The translations under genes were made by a program, and so were the position numbers. A stretch of DNA of 64,000 nt from Primulina eburnea (Eukaryota > Streptophyta > Magnoliopsida > Lamiales > Gesneriaceae): NCBI RefSeq assembly GCF_022965805.1, contig NW_027331510.1, positions 1,131,001 through 1,195,000 on the forward strand. Reading direction: 5' to 3'. The notes beneath the pieces were generated by a model. That model did no database searches. It was not told the origin of the DNA and was given only the letters and a program-made list of their open reading frames with translations. Of the stretch, positions 42,579-55,196 are shown piece by piece. How positions within the stretch are numbered: the first letter of the stretch is position 1; every line of letters starts with the position of its first letter.

Positions 42579-44743
42579 CTAAAAACCCATTGATTCGCGA
42601 TGCTTGTCGAATAATGGTCCAGGTAAAGGCCTAATTAGTGGATCAACAACATAATCTGCGGAGCCGACTTTATCAATAGACACTACTCTTCTTTCCACAA
42701 TCTCTCCGAGGATGTGGTACTTTCTCAATACGAGTTTGGATTTCTGATGAGACCTTGGCTCCTTTGCTTGAGCTATAGCTCCCGTGTTGTCACACAACAC
42801 CGGGATAGGAGCAACTCCATTAGGAATGACGTCCAACTCTTAGACGAAATTCCTTATCCAAACAGCCTCCCTTGCTGCATCTGATGCAGCAATGTATTCG
42901 GCCTCTGTGCTGGAATCCGTAATATTGTCTTGCTTGGAACTCTTCCAAGAGACAGCAGCACCATAGAGCATGAATACAAACCTAGAGGTTGACTCCGAGT
43001 CATCGATATCGCTTTGGAAGCTAGAGTCGGTATAGCCTTCCAATTTTAGTTCTCCACCCCATAGACCAAGAACAATTTATTGGTCCTTCTCAACTCCTTG
43101 AGGATGTCTTTCACAACTTTCAGGTGTGGAAGACCAGGGTTCTATTGATATCTACTCACTATACTTAGTGCGAAAGCCACGTCAAGACGTGTAGATATCA
43201 TCCCATACATGATGCTACCAATTGCCGAAGCATACGGAATGCGTGTCATCGCCACTATCTCTGCATCAGTCTTGGGAGACAGACTTGGATAGGGACACGC
43301 CATGACACATTGGTAGGTGTCCTCCCTTGGACTCATCCATCGAGAACGGCTTCACGATGGTATCAATGTATGTGGACTGGGTGAGACCAAGCAATCTTCT
43401 CGATCTATCTCAATAGATCTGTATCCCAATACAAAAGATGCTTCACCCAAGTCCTGCATCGAGAACTTACTCGCTAACCTTATCTTAGTTGATTGCAACA
43501 TTCCTACATCATTCCCAATGAGTAGAATGTCATCAACATAAAGCACCAGGAATGTCACAACACTCCCACTGACCTTCTTATACATAGGGTTCCTCAGGAT
43601 TCTTAGTAAATCAAACTATTTGATTGTACTGTCGAATCTGAGGTTCCAACTCCTTGATGCCTGCTTTAGATCATAAATAGATCTCTGAAGTTTACATACC
43701 ATATGCTCACTTCCGATAGATGTAAACCCTTCAGGTTTAGACATGTAAATAACTTTCTTAAAATCCTCATTTAAGAAAGTTTGTCTTGACATCCATCTGC
43801 CATATCTCATAGTCATACTATGCAGCTATGGCTAATAAAATCCTTATGGACTTGAACATTGCGATTGGGAAAAGGTTTCCTCAAAGTCAACTCCTTGTCT
43901 TTGAGTACATCCTTTTGCCACCAATCGCGCCTTGAAGGTCAACACCTTCCCATCCTCCCCAAGTCCCTGTAGGAACAGTTCCCACAGGTGGATCCACAAG
44001 ATCCTACACTTGGTTCGTATGCATGGAATTCAACTCAGATTCCATTTCTTCAAGTCACTTGGATGAATTGGCATCAGATAACGCTTCCTTGAAGGTCCAT
44101 GGATCACATCCATGGTTAGGCTCATCATGGCCTTCTTCAAGAAGCTGACCATACCTCATAGGTGGTCTCGAGACTTTCTCGTATCTGCTAGGAGCTTGTA
44201 TCTCCTCTCTTGGCTCATCGGGTGTGGGTTCTATAATTGTGGGTTTCTCTCGAACCTCTTCGAGTTCTATCATCTGCCTTTTTCTATCCAATAGAAAATC
44301 CCTTTCCAAAAAGGTTGCATTCCTAGAAACAAACACTTTTGTTTCTTGGGGATGATAGAAATGATATCCAACTTAATTCCTTGGATATCCCACAAAGTAA
44401 CATAAAATGGATCAACAATCCAATTTATCTCCCACTTACCTGCTTCACATAAGCAGGGCTCCCCATATTCTAAGATAATAATATTTGGGAGGCTTACCCA
44501 TCCATATCTCATATGGTATCTGCCTTTGAATGGACATTTAGTAGAATATCTTTTACTTTTAAGTTATAGAGATCGTTTTCAAGTTCTCAAGTACCAATTA
44601 AACATTCATTCTTGTAAATGTTGCAAACACCTTTGCTAAATAAACAAGAATATCCATTTTTATCACAATAGAAATGGAAACAATGTTTTACACCAAACAG
44701 GTACAAACAAAACATCTCTTAAAATTAACTTAAAGTCATTGTT
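42579..44743 (-). pseudogene. Copia pol remnant: post-integrase linker, reverse transcriptase, RNase H, with many breaks
   Basis: In minus order there are a pre-integrase-like start (DVLFVPV, near 44700), then almost at once the region that normally follows integrase (about 44500, FVSRNATFLERDF at 44300-44336). RT pieces come next (YMSKPEGF and CKLQRSIYDLKQASRSW at 43616-43816; LVLYVDDILLIGND at about 43500-43560), then RNase H ([26 protein letters not shown] at 42840-43043; HILGEIVERR at about 42700). Stops and frameshifts separate the blocks. The distance from the pre-integrase start to the post-integrase motif is about 65 codons rather than several hundred, so the integrase core is missing. 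The copy cannot transpose on its own. Confidence 0.85.
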
Positions 44744-46198
44744 TGTAGTAGCCCGAATTCCAAATTGAGTAATTAACGGAGTAATGGTGATTAAGAAGGT
44801 TTAAGGTGTAATTTTGGCTATGGTCATGATCGGACGGACCGAAGAGGGTTCGGAAGCACCGAAGAGTTCGGACGATCCGAAGTGTAGTTCGGTGAATCCG
44901 ATCATAGGTGTCAAGTGTTGATCGACACGTCATTTTCCATGCATGTTCGGACGGTCCGAAGTGTATGATCGGAGGATCCGATCATGAGCTGTCAAGAGCC
45001 ATTGGACACGTAGCGTTCGGACGTTCCGAAGTGTTGTTCGGAGGATCCGAACATGGTCTATAAATAGTGCTCGGATTTCTCATTTGTGACTTGCCAATTC
45101 ATGATTTTGCCTCATAGTTGAGAGGATTTGGAAGGTTTCTAGGGTTAGTTGTTGGTCGAGCGATAGCCAAGAGCTGCCAGGAGTAGTAGCGTAGCGGCGC
45201 CTGAGTTTCAAGGCAATCGACATCAAAGGGCTGTCGACGGACGAAGGTAAACCCTAAACCTTTGGTAGTACTAGGGAGTACTGGTTTTGCTAGTCGAGCA
45301 TGGTAGTATTGATTGAGTATGCTTTTGATGCGTAGGCTTGTGCTAGACCTGATTAGCGGTGTTGCGTAAGGCTAGGCTTGCTGTGATAGAGGTACGAAAG
45401 TACTATCCGAGATATCCTGGTTGAGTATACATTCATATATGTGTTGCATGAGTATTTGCTGCATTGTTATATGTCATATGATGCATGCTATTATGTCACG
45501 AGTTATGATGCATATTGCATATCATGTTGAGCCGTATCTCCTTCGAGATAGCCTTTACTGTTGAGCTGTATCTCTTTCGAGATAAGCTATATCTTGGGGC
45601 CGCTCAGCCCTGTCTTGTGGACGCATGGACACCGAGAGTACACAGTGGCCGACGGGTCGGGAGGGCTTCGGTAGTCCGGGACATTTTAGGTCCACGTCTG
45701 TCTTGTAGTGGATGCAGTGACCCAGAGGTTGGACCGCGCGGCACTATCCACTTGGCGCCTCTAGACTGAGCATTTTGAGATCCTTTGTGATTCCTGTTTC
45801 TTGACTACCCTGGTATCATATCATAGCATGTGCATTTCATATAGGTTTGTATACTCATACTTTTGTACTGGGCGTTCTTATCGCTCACGTCCTCGGTTTT
45901 GTTTATTCTTGGACACCCCATTCCCACGGGGCAGGCCTCAGGTTGGATGGCTCAGGAGGAGCAGGAGGAGGACGTTGAGTAGCTGGTTGGTTTAGTTTTC
46001 AGTGTTTTCCATTTGATTCGATATGGTTGTACTGGATATTTCATTTTGAGTTAGTCTAGACTTCGATTTCGATTGGGTTGTATAACTATTGTTGTTGGCC
46101 ATATTTCCGCTTTCCGCTGTTATCTCTGATTATAATTAATTAGGTTAATTGCATGCTTAGTTTTTGATTAGTAGGTGATTCTGGAACGGGTCACTACA
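44744..46198 (+). repeat. 5' LTR of gypsy element 2
   Basis: Starts TGTAGTAGCCCG and ends GGGTCACTACA; 1455 bp. The 3' end is shared with gypsy element 1, while U3 differs. Confidence 0.95.
44828..45067 (+). promoter_or_regulatory. LTR promoter of gypsy element 2: eight TCGGA-N3-CCGA-type dyads and TATA box
   Basis: Dyads start at about 44828, 44848, 44866, 44887, 44945, 44967, 45015 and 45036. Most are close pairs about 20 bp apart. CTATAAATAG follows at 45058-45067. The 3' LTR repeats the array at 50953-51192. The layout parallels gypsy element 1 although flanking U3 sequence has diverged. Confidence 0.7.
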
Positions 46199-46202
46199 TT
46201 TA

Positions 46203-46214
46203 TGGTATCAGAGC
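46203..46214 (+). promoter_or_regulatory. Primer-binding site of gypsy element 2
   Basis: TGGTATCAGAGC, complementary to initiator tRNA-Met, four bases after the LTR. Confidence 0.92.
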
Positions 46215-46296
46215 ATGCGTATGATTTTGGGATATAGATTCTGTTTTGGGATTTCCGTTGACCATTTTACCATTTTCCCTATTCTATCTTGTAGCG

Positions 46297-49200
46297 ATGG
46301 CTGACCATTTTGATGACGGGAGTAGTCAGGGGAGTGTAGGTCGATGGGGTGACCAGGACGATCATAGACGTCATCGTGAGCATCGTCATCGTCGGGATGG
46401 TCCTAGGCGTTTCGATATGCATCGTTTCATGCAGATGGGGCCTAAGCCTTTAGTTGGCGGTGAGACTCCCGATGATGCGGAGGATTGGTTAGAGCGCATG
46501 GAGAGTTGTTTCCGCGCATTCCAGTGCACCGACGAGCAGAAGATGGAGACCCTTAGTTTTCTTCTCGAGGGCCGTGCTCGCAGGTGGTGGCGATCGACTT
46601 CTGCGCCGATAGTTCAGTCGCAGGGTAGAGCGACTTGGGTCGATTTCCGTGCAGCGTTCATGCAGCTGTACTTTCCTCCAGCCCTTCGCCAGGCCAAGAC
46701 GATTGAGCTCCTGAACCTTAAGCAGGGGAGTATGTCTGTTGATGAGTATCAGCAGAAATTCTTTGAGTTGTTACCCTTCGCTCCTCATATCAGTGGCAGT
46801 TCTGAGGCCAAGTATGATCATTTCCTCCAGGGCCTTAATCAGGAGATCTTTGATCGAGTCACTGTCTGTGATAATCCTACTTCTTATGATGGGTTAGTGA
46901 ACCGGTGTCGCCAAGCAGAGATCAGTCTCCAGCGTGGTAGGGCTATTCTTTCTTCTTCTAGACCTCCGAGTACTTTGAGGCCTCGATCTCAGTCATTCAA
47001 GAAATCTGGTTCATCTTCTTCTGGATCTGGATCTCGATCTAGTGGTGTTTTCCGCTTTGGTAAGAAGAAGGAGTCTTGTGCGCATTGTGGGAAGAACCAT
47101 CCATCGGAGCAATGCCGAGTAGCCGCAGGAGCTTGTTATCAGTGCGGAGAGATGGGGCATATTAAGAAGAATTGTCCTCAGTTGCGAGGTGGAGCAGGAT
47201 CCAGTTCTGGATCTCAGACGACTGTTCAGCAGAGGAGGCAGGGTCAGGCAGTGGGTAGTTCGAATCTTCGACCTCGTGCCCAAGGTCAGGTTTTTGCGCT
47301 GAACCAGGATCAGGCTGCAGATGAGACGGAGAGAGTCATAGCAGGTACTTTTCATTTATGCGGTATTCCTGCTTTTGTTCTTATTGATACAGGAGCCTCT
47401 CATTCCTTCATTTCTGCACGATTTGTTAAGCGTCATAGGTTACCCTATGTTTCTCTAGACGTCATTATTTCTGTTTCTACCCCGATGGGTCATTCGGTGT
47501 TAGCGAAGCGTCTAGTGATGGGTTGTCCCTTAGATTTTGAGGGTAACGAGTTGACTGCGAATCTTATGATCCTAGAGATGGAAGATTTTGATTGTATCTT
47601 GGGTATAGACTTATTGACTACCTACCGAGCTACTGTGGATTGTTACCAGAAGCTTGTTCAGTTTCGTACGACTGAAAGCTCTAGTTGGTTTTTCTATGGT
47701 GAGGGAGCGCGACCTCCGATGCCAGTGGTATCTGCTCTGAAAGCCTGTCGTGCTTTAGAGTCGGGCGGGGAAGGCTACCTCATCTATGCGATTGATTCAT
47801 CCAAAGGTAGTGTTGGTCTAGAGGATATTCCAGTGGTTTGTGAATTTCCTGATGTTTTCCCAGATGAGATTCCTGGTTTTCCTCCGGTTAGAGAGGTGGA
47901 ATTTGGCATAGATTTAATGCCAGGGACTGCACCGATTTCTCGTGCCCCCTATCGTCTTGCTCCGTCAGAGTTGAGAGAGCTGAAGCAGCAATTGCAGGAT
48001 CTTCTTGATAAGGGTTATATTCGCCCGAGTGTTTCGCCTTGGGGAGCTCCAGTCTTGTTTGTCAAGAAGAAGGATGGATCGATGCGGTTGTGCATTGATT
48101 ATCGCCAGCTGAATCGGGTGACGATCAAAAACAAGTACCCTTTACCCCGTATTGATGACTTGTTCGATCAGCTTCAGGGTACTTCTGTTTACTCCAAGAT
48201 CGACTTGCGATCGGGTTATCATCAGATGAGAGTCAGAGATGATGATATTTCCAAGACTGCATTTCGTACTCGTTATGGGCATTACGAGTTTCTAGTTATG
48301 CCATTCGGATTGACGAATGCGCCAGCGGTGTTCATGGATCTGATGAACCGAGTCTTCCGAGATTTTCTGGATCAGTTTGTGGTGGTTTTCATTGACGATA
48401 TCTTGATCTATTCCCACAGTGTGGAAGAGCATGCCCAACACTTGAGGATTGTGTTGCAGATTCTTCGCGAGAAGCAATTGTATGCTAAGCTGAGTAAGTG
48501 CGAGTTCTGGATTGATCGTGTGGTATTCCTTGGTCATGTGATTTCCAAGGAAGGAGTTTCTGTGGATCCCAGCAAGATTGAAGCAGTGCTGAATTGGTCA
48601 CGTCCGACGACGGTGGCTGAGATCCGTAGTTTTCTAGGTCTGGCAGGGTATTATCGTCGCTTCATCGTGAATTTCTCTCAGATAGCCAGACCATTGACGC
48701 AACTTACTCGGAGGGATGTTCCATTTGAGTGGTCATCCGAGTGCGAAGATAGTTTCAGAGAGCTTCGTCGACTTCTGACTTCTGCACCTGTTTTGGCGTT
48801 ACCGTCAGGATCTGATGGTTTCAGTGTTTACACCGATGCCTCCACTCAAGGCTTAGGGTGTGTGTTGACGCAAAACGGTCATGTGATTGCTTATGCTTCC
48901 AGACAGCTGAAATCTCACGAGGAGAAGTATCCCACTCATGATCTGGAATTGGCAGCTATTGTGTTTGCGCTGAAGATTTGGCGTCATTATTTGTACGGTG
49001 TTCATTTTGAAATCTTTACTGATCATAAGAGTCTGAAATATCTGTTCACTCAGGCTGAGTTGAACATGAGGCAACGTCGTTGGATGGATTTGCTGAAGGA
49101 TTATGATTGCGAGATCAAGTACCATCCAGGTTCTGTGAATCTCACAGCTGATGCGCTTAGTCGCAAGGTGAGAGCCTCTGCACTTCAGACTTGTGCTATG

Positions 49201-50718
49201 ACTAGTGCCATCCAGGATAGTTGCTCGTTGGGGTTTAACTTCAAGCATCGGAAAGGTATGGAGAGCATTCGTGTTGCTACCATTTTATCTGAGCCCAATT
49301 TGTTCACTCGGATTCGAGAAGCTCAGATGTCTGATCTCAAGACTCAGAGATTAGCTCGGTTAGTTGGTGGTGATAGCAATTTCCATTATCAGTCCAATGG
49401 TCTTCTGTGCTTATCTAATCGGGTTGTAGTACCAGAGGATGACACTTTGAGGGACGAGATATTGTCTCAGGCGCATCGAAGCAAGTTAAGTGTTCATCCA
49501 GGAAGCAACAAGATGTATAGAGACTTGAGGATGCGGTTTTGGTGGAAAGGGATGAAGCGCAGCGTGTATCAGTTTGTCTCCAAGTGTCTAGTTTGCCAGC
49601 AGGTTAAGGCAGAGCACCGTCGACCGGGAGGATTGTTGTTGAACTTACCTATTCCAGAATGGAAGTGGGAGCATATTACGATGGATTTCATTACTCACTT
49701 GCCATTATCTTCGAGGAACAGCGATGCTATCTGGGTAGTGGTGGATCGACTCACCAAGTCTGCTCATTTTCTGCCGTATAATCGTGATTTCACTTTCGAT
49801 CGTATGGCTCGATTGTACATTCATGAGATTGTACGTTTGCATGGAGTGCCTGTCAGTATTGTTAGTGACAGAGATCCTCGTTTTACCTCACGGTTTTGGG
49901 GTAGTTTCCAGTCAGCTTTGGGTACTACACTGAGTCTGAGTACTGCTTATCATCCGGAGACTGACGGTCAATCAGAGAGGACTATCCGTACGCTTGAGGA
50001 TATGTTGCGAGCCTGTGTTATGGATTTCGGACCCGCTTGGCAGGATCATTTGCCTTTGTTTGAGTTCGCGTACAACAACTGCTATCATCGTAGTATTGGT
50101 ATGGCACCATTTGAGGCGTTGTACGGGCGACGTTGTCGTACTCCATTATTCTGGGATGAAGTCGGGGAACGACAGGTAGAGGGACCGGAGTTAGTCCAGC
50201 AGGCTATAGATAAGGTTGCAGTAATCAAGAAGCGGATTAAGACTGCTCAGGATCGACAGGCTAGTTATGCGAACACAAAGCGTCGACCTCTTCATTTTCA
50301 GCCAGGTGAGAAGGTGTTTCTCCGAGTTTCGCCTTTTCGCAGGATTTTGAGATTTGGTCTCAAGGGTAAGCTGTCTCCGAGATTTATTGGTCCATTCGAG
50401 ATACTGGAATGTGTGGGAGATTTAGCTTATAGACTTGCGTTGCCGCCGTACCTATCAAGTATTCATGATGTGTTCCACGTATCCTTGTTGAGACGTTATG
50501 TAGCAGATGAGTCGCACATCTTACATCCATCTGAAGTTCAACTTGATACGGATTTGTCTTACGTGGAGCGACCAGTTCAGATTCTAGATCGCAAAGATAA
50601 GATGTTGCGGAATAAGATCATTCCTCTTGTCTTAGTGCAGTGGCAGCGTCGAGGCACTGAAGAAGCCACTTGGGAGTTAGAGAGTCGTATGCGTTCGGAG
50701 CATCCAGAGCTCTTTTGA
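46297..50718 (+). CDS. Chromovirus gag-pol polyprotein, about 1473 aa, uninterrupted
   Basis: This is the retrotransposon polyprotein, made in one frame and cut by its own protease. ATG 46297 ([10 protein letters not shown]) is preferred over an upstream in-frame TTG because it matches the start of the sister element. In order it has the gag domain ([17 protein letters not shown], about 45-65), a CCHC knuckle ([14 protein letters not shown], about 285), protease ([13 protein letters not shown], about 365), RT ([12 protein letters not shown], about 705), RNase H ([14 protein letters not shown], about 845), integrase zinc motif ([21 protein letters not shown]), catalytic core ([36 protein letters not shown]) and a chromodomain-like C-terminus ([18 protein letters not shown]). 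All catalytic motifs are present. The integrase-last order defines Ty3/gypsy. Confidence 0.97.
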   Translation: MADHFDDGSSQGSVGRWGDQDDHRRHREHRHRRDGPRRFDMHRFMQMGPKPLVGGETPDDAEDWLERMESCFRAFQCTDEQKMETLSFLLEGRARRWWRSTSAPIVQSQGRATWVDFRAAFMQLYFPPALRQAKTIELLNLKQGSMSVDEYQQKFFELLPFAPHISGSSEAKYDHFLQGLNQEIFDRVTVCDNPTSYDGLVNRCRQAEISLQRGRAILSSSRPPSTLRPRSQSFKKSGSSSSGSGSRSSGVFRFGKKKESCAHCGKNHPSEQCRVAAGACYQCGEMGHIKKNCPQLRGGAGSSSGSQTTVQQRRQGQAVGSSNLRPRAQGQVFALNQDQAADETERVIAGTFHLCGIPAFVLIDTGASHSFISARFVKRHRLPYVSLDVIISVSTPMGHSVLAKRLVMGCPLDFEGNELTANLMILEMEDFDCILGIDLLTTYRATVDCYQKLVQFRTTESSSWFFYGEGARPPMPVVSALKACRALESGGEGYLIYAIDSSKGSVGLEDIPVVCEFPDVFPDEIPGFPPVREVEFGIDLMPGTAPISRAPYRLAPSELRELKQQLQDLLDKGYIRPSVSPWGAPVLFVKKKDGSMRLCIDYRQLNRVTIKNKYPLPRIDDLFDQLQGTSVYSKIDLRSGYHQMRVRDDDISKTAFRTRYGHYEFLVMPFGLTNAPAVFMDLMNRVFRDFLDQFVVVFIDDILIYSHSVEEHAQHLRIVLQILREKQLYAKLSKCEFWIDRVVFLGHVISKEGVSVDPSKIEAVLNWSRPTTVAEIRSFLGLAGYYRRFIVNFSQIARPLTQLTRRDVPFEWSSECEDSFRELRRLLTSAPVLALPSGSDGFSVYTDASTQGLGCVLTQNGHVIAYASRQLKSHEEKYPTHDLELAAIVFALKIWRHYLYGVHFEIFTDHKSLKYLFTQAELNMRQRRWMDLLKDYDCEIKYHPGSVNLTADALSRKVRASALQTCAMTSAIQDSCSLGFNFKHRKGMESIRVATILSEPNLFTRIREAQMSDLKTQRLARLVGGDSNFHYQSNGLLCLSNRVVVPEDDTLRDEILSQAHRSKLSVHPGSNKMYRDLRMRFWWKGMKRSVYQFVSKCLVCQQVKAEHRRPGGLLLNLPIPEWKWEHITMDFITHLPLSSRNSDAIWVVVDRLTKSAHFLPYNRDFTFDRMARLYIHEIVRLHGVPVSIVSDRDPRFTSRFWGSFQSALGTTLSLSTAYHPETDGQSERTIRTLEDMLRACVMDFGPAWQDHLPLFEFAYNNCYHRSIGMAPFEALYGRRCRTPLFWDEVGERQVEGPELVQQAIDKVAVIKKRIKTAQDRQASYANTKRRPLHFQPGEKVFLRVSPFRRILRFGLKGKLSPRFIGPFEILECVGDLAYRLALPPYLSSIHDVFHVSLLRRYVADESHILHPSEVQLDTDLSYVERPVQILDRKDKMLRNKIIPLVLVQWQRRGTEEATWELESRMRSEHPELF

Positions 50719-50856
50719 GTTGTGCTTTGTATAAGTTTGTGTTTTCAGTTGTAATCATAGTATCAGTTGTATTCAACAACAATTGAGATGTATTAATGAT
50801 GTTGTTATTTCGTTTTGTTCATTCTCTAAGCCTGATTTCGAGGACGAAATCTTTTA

Positions 50857-50868
50857 AGGGGGGGAGAA
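50857..50868 (+). promoter_or_regulatory. Polypurine tract of gypsy element 2
   Basis: AGGGGGGGAGAA lies directly before the 3' LTR. Confidence 0.85.
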
Positions 50869-52323
50869 TGTAGTAGCCCGAATTCCAAATTGAGTAATTA
50901 ACGGAGTAATGGTGATTAAGAAGGTTTAAGGTGTAATTTTGGCTATGGTCATGATCGGACGGACCGAAGAGGGTTCGGAAGCACCGAAGAGTTCGGACGA
51001 TCCGAAGTGTAGTTCGGTGAATCCGATCATAGGTGTCAAGTGTTGATCGACACGTCATTTTCCATGCATGTTCGGACGGTCCGAAGTGTATGATCGGAGG
51101 ATCCGATCATGAGCTGTCAAGAGCCATTGGACACGTAGCGTTCGGACGTTCCGAAGTGTTGTTCGGAGGATCCGAACATGGTCTATAAATAGTGCTCGGA
51201 TTTCTCATTTGTGACTTGCCAATTCATGATTTTGCCTCATAGTTGAGAGGATTTGGAAGGTTTCTAGGGTTAGTTGTTGGTCGAGCGATAGCCAAGAGCT
51301 GCCAGGAGTAGTAGCGTAGCGGCGCCTGAGTTTCAAGGCAATCGACATCAAAGGGCTGTCGACGGACGAAGGTAAACCCTAAACCTTTGGTAGTACTAGG
51401 GAGTACTGGTTTTGCTAGTCGAGCATGGTAGTATTGATTGAGTATGCTTTTGATGCGTAGGCTTGTGCTAGACCTGATTAGCGGTGTTGCGTAAGGCTAG
51501 GCTTGCTGTGATAGAGGTACGAAAGTACTATCCGAGATATCCTGGTTGAGTATACATTCATATATGTGTTGCATGAGTATTTGCTGCATTGTTATATGTC
51601 ATATGATGCATGCTATTATGTCACGAGTTATGATGCATATTGCATATCATGTTGAGCCGTATCTCCTTCGAGATAGCCTTTACTGTTGAGCTGTATCTCT
51701 TTCGAGATAAGCTATATCTTGGGGCCGCTCAGCCCTGTCTTGTGGACGCATGGACACCGAGAGTACACAGTGGCCGACGGGTCGGGAGGGCTTCGGTGGT
51801 CCGGGACATTTTAGGTCCACGTCTGTCTTGTAGTGGATGCAGTGACCCAGAGGTTGGACCGCGCGGCACTATCCACTTGGCGCCTCTAGACTGAGCATTT
51901 TGAGATCCTTTGTGATTCCTGTTTCTTGACTACCCTGGTATCATATCATAGCATGTGCATTTCATATAGGTTTGTATACTCATACTTTTGTACTGGGCGT
52001 TCTTATCGCTCACGTCCTCGGTTTTGTTTATTCTTGGACACCCCATTCCCACGGGGCAGGCCTCAGGTTGGATGGCTCAGGAGGAGCAGGAGGAGGACGT
52101 TGAGTAGCTGGTTGGTTTAGTTTTCAGTGTTTTCCATTTGATTCGATATGGTTGTACTGGATATTTCATTTTGAGTTAGTCTAGACTTCGATTTCGATTG
52201 GGTTGTATAACTATTGTTGTTGGCCATATTTCCGCTTTCCGCTGTTATCTCTGATTATAATTAATTAGGTTAATTGCATGCTTAGTTTTTGATTAGTAGG
52301 TGATTCTGGAACGGGTCACTACA
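50869..52323 (+). repeat. 3' LTR of gypsy element 2
   Basis: 1455 bp, effectively identical to the 5' LTR, followed by the target duplication ttgtt. Confidence 0.95.
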
Positions 52324-52328
52324 TTGTT

Positions 52329-53375
52329 CAACAATAAGTAAACATCCTTAATAGCCTTGGCAGCAACTCTTGCTCCATTGCCCATCCTCAAGAAGGTCAC
52401 ACCTTCCTTAAGCTTCCTACTTCTTCCCATCACCTGTAACCCATTACAGAGATGTGAGTCACAACCGGTATCTAATACCCAAGAAGTAGAGTTAATTAAA
52501 ATGTTTACTTAAATTTAGAACATACCGTTTCCAGAACACTTCTGGGCAAGATATTCTTTGCAATTACGCTTCCAATGTCCAGGCTTCTTGCAGTGATGAC
52601 AAACATCACTAGTCTTGTCAGCCCTAACTGGTGTGGCTGCCACAACGGGATTCGGAGATTGCCTCAACAAGGGCACGTTCTTCTTGGGACGTTGGAAAGA
52701 ACGCTTCTTTCCATTCCCATGTGGATCAATCTTCGTACCAGATGAAGAACCCACATAAAGAACCAACTTCTCTTTCTTGATGGTGGATTCAAACGTAACA
52801 AGCATGTTCACCAACTCCTCAAGGGTCGGTTCCATCTTGTTCATGTTGAAGTTCACCACAAAAGGATCAAATGAGCTAGGCAGCGATAACAGCAACATGT
52901 CGGTGGTCAACTCCGAAGGCAGGATCAGATCCATGCCAACGAGCTTGTCCACGAGCCCGATCACCTTTAGGCCATGCTCATGGACCGAGGTCCCCTCTCG
53001 CATGCGCAAAGTGATCAGCTCCTTGACGGTAGCATGCCTAAGAGGACGCGTTTGCTCTCCAAAGAGCTGTTTGAGATGCAAATGAATGTCAGCAGCACTC
53101 TTTGCACCCTCAAAACGCCTCTGTAGCTCATCGTTCATAGAAGTCAGCATATAACACCTGGCTATCAAGTCATGGTCACACCATTCCTTGTAAGCCTGCA
53201 ATTCCTCAGGATTGCAGTCAGTCGGAGCCTCAACAGGGGGCGACTGAGTTAGTGTATATGTTACCCTTTCCGAATTTAAGACTATTTTCAAATTTCTTAG
53301 CCAAGTGAGGTAATTAGGTCCAGTTAATATGTGTTTGTCGAGTATTATAGATATCGAATTGCGCATCGAAGACAT
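52329..53375 (-). pseudogene. Copia gag and protease start, with two in-frame stops
   Basis: From ATG 53375 the frame (286 codons) encodes a UBN2-type copia gag (LTGPNYLTWLRNL, YMLTSMNDELQRRFE, LPSSFDPFVVNFNMNKM) and a CCHC knuckle (CHHCKKPGHWKRNC). Two TAA codons (52517-52515 and 52511-52509) interrupt. The same frame then continues as the aspartic protease (SWVLDTGCDSHLCNG) up to the gypsy insertion at 52328. Across that insertion the frame matches the pre-integrase start near 44743, so the gypsy element landed within this coding region. Confidence 0.88.
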
Positions 53376-55182
53376 TGTCGATTTGTACTGAAAAGTAAAA
53401 ACAGATAAATGTTGATGACTATTTTAAATATTTAGTAAGATATGAAGTTTGGACTTATACTTCATAAATATTTGCTCCCACTGTTTTGACATCTTTCACT
53501 ACCCTCTAGTGAAAACGGGAAACTCCTTTCCTCAGTAGGTACGTAAGGTCCAATTAGCGAATTATGATCCCGAATAATATCAGCCAATCACAAAACCTAA
53601 AAGGTAGTTTCCAATTGCATCACAATGCAACCCTTAACGTAAAATTTTGTCTCACGTTTGATTAGGACCCAATAATATGACGTCGTTCATCTTCACGTGT
53701 CAAGCCTTACCCATCGATGTTGAACCTTAATGGACGGTCGCCATGAGTTCCCTCAATAATATGAGCCGAAATCATGGGAGTTCCACGTAGTTCACATCAC
53801 TATGTCAATGGATGTCACAGCTTTCCGGCACTCGAGGCTCCCCAATAATATGAGCCGAGCCCCGAGTACGGGTAGCGTTCATCATGCACCCATTGTCGAT
53901 GGAAGACAAGGAAATTATAAACAAATTTATAATTCCCCTTTTCGGGCTTGATATTTATTTTGAATCTTATTCAAAATGAGGGTTTTTAATTTTGAAAGGT
54001 CTCATCATTAATTTTATTTTAAAAAGCTCGCCATGTTTGATCGTATGTTTGCCGGATTCATGCAACTTTGTTATTATAATAATAATAACGCACATACTCA
54101 TTATTTATAACATATCATGCATATATCATAAATAGAAAACAATACAAGGATGATCAATCGCCCCAAAACTAATGGCCCGTGTGAGCCAAACACGGGCCTA
54201 GGTCCAATCCTAGGGTAAATGCACGGGATGCAATGCAACTAAATTATTACATTAGCATCCAATATTACATGTCTTCGATCTTCATAATCACCAAGGCCAC
54301 CATCTTCCAATCTTGATCTTCCCCTATTCTAATATTTACAAATAAATATCCATGGCACATAGGGATACATCTCATGGGGTGGGAACGGGCCATAAACCAA
54401 GCCCACTTGATAAATTGATAATTATTACAATCATTCAACACAAAATATCCTAGCATACACCTAGCAAATTGGGCTTGGGTTTTGATCATCCTTCATGCAT
54501 AATATCACATATCATACACCATCAATTAATTATCACAATAATTAATTGATCCAATATTATATATCTTGATCCAATCACTAACCGCCACGATTATAAACTA
54601 AATTAACAAAGTATACAAACACCTTTGTCTACTTTCAAATTAATTTATTTATAACCGAATTTCTTGTAAATCACAATTTACTATAAATAATCAAAGTCCA
54701 ACTTAAATTATTTATTTCATGAGAAAATATTTGCAACTTTTGTAATTTTAAACTTAAGGGCCCAAAAATCATTTTTCACCAAAAACATTTTCGGCCCATT
54801 TAAAATTCACAAACATGTTAGCCATCCAATGACCCAACAACTCAAGGCCCATGACACTTTGATAATCCAAAACGCTTTTGGAAACCCTAGTCGTCATCGC
54901 CGTCGCCGGAGCTCCGTCGCCGGATTCCGGCCAACTTACCAAAAAAAATTTTTTTTTTTTATTTAAAATGATGGGGCTGCTCGGGCAGCCCCTCGGGCTG
55001 CCCTAGCTGCCCGAAACGGGCAGCCCCTCGGGCAGCCCGAGCTGCCCGACACGGGCAGCAACTTGCTGCCCGAATTTTTCCCCAAAAACGGCCCTCGATT
55101 TGTTGCAAAAACACACTCATGCGGTTAGAAATCGATCTCAACATAATATATATTGTATTTGCTACACAAAAACGTAACCATA
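53376..55182 (-). other. Long noncoding leader of the copia element
   Basis: About 1.8 kb separates the primer site from gag, with no supported ORF. It contains repeated aataatatgagccga-type phrases (about 53560-53860) and, close to the primer site, a cluster of GC-rich palindromes (54973-55071). Such a length is long for a plant copia leader. Confidence 0.65.
54973..55071. repeat. Cluster of GGGCAGC/GCTGCCC palindromes in the copia leader
   Basis: Perfect short hairpins include 54973-54992 (8-bp arms, TCGG loop), 55006-55024 (8-bp arms, AAA), 55041-55059 (8-bp arms, ACA) and 55053-55071 (9-bp arms, one-base loop). They overlap, so the RNA could switch partners. The surrounding leader is AT-rich. 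Confidence 0.85.
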
Positions 55183-55194
55183 GCTCGGATACCA
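55183..55194 (-). promoter_or_regulatory. Primer-binding site of the copia element
   Basis: In minus sense TGGTATCCGAGC, one mismatch from the usual tRNA-Met site, two bases inside the 5' LTR. Confidence 0.8.
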
Positions 55195-55196
55195 CT

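Larger units (their letters stand above)
44744..52323 (+). mobile_element. Intact, very young Ty3/gypsy chromovirus (Tekay/Del-like)
   Basis: LTRs are 44744-46198 and 50869-52323, both 1455 bp, TG..CA. The target duplication ttgtt is at 44739-44743 and 52324-52328. Comparing LTR landmarks I find one difference (a/g in the cttcggtagtccggg stretch), so the insertion is among the youngest in the window. The primer site, uninterrupted gag-pol and polypurine tract are all present, which suggests a copy able to transpose by itself. Confidence 0.96.
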
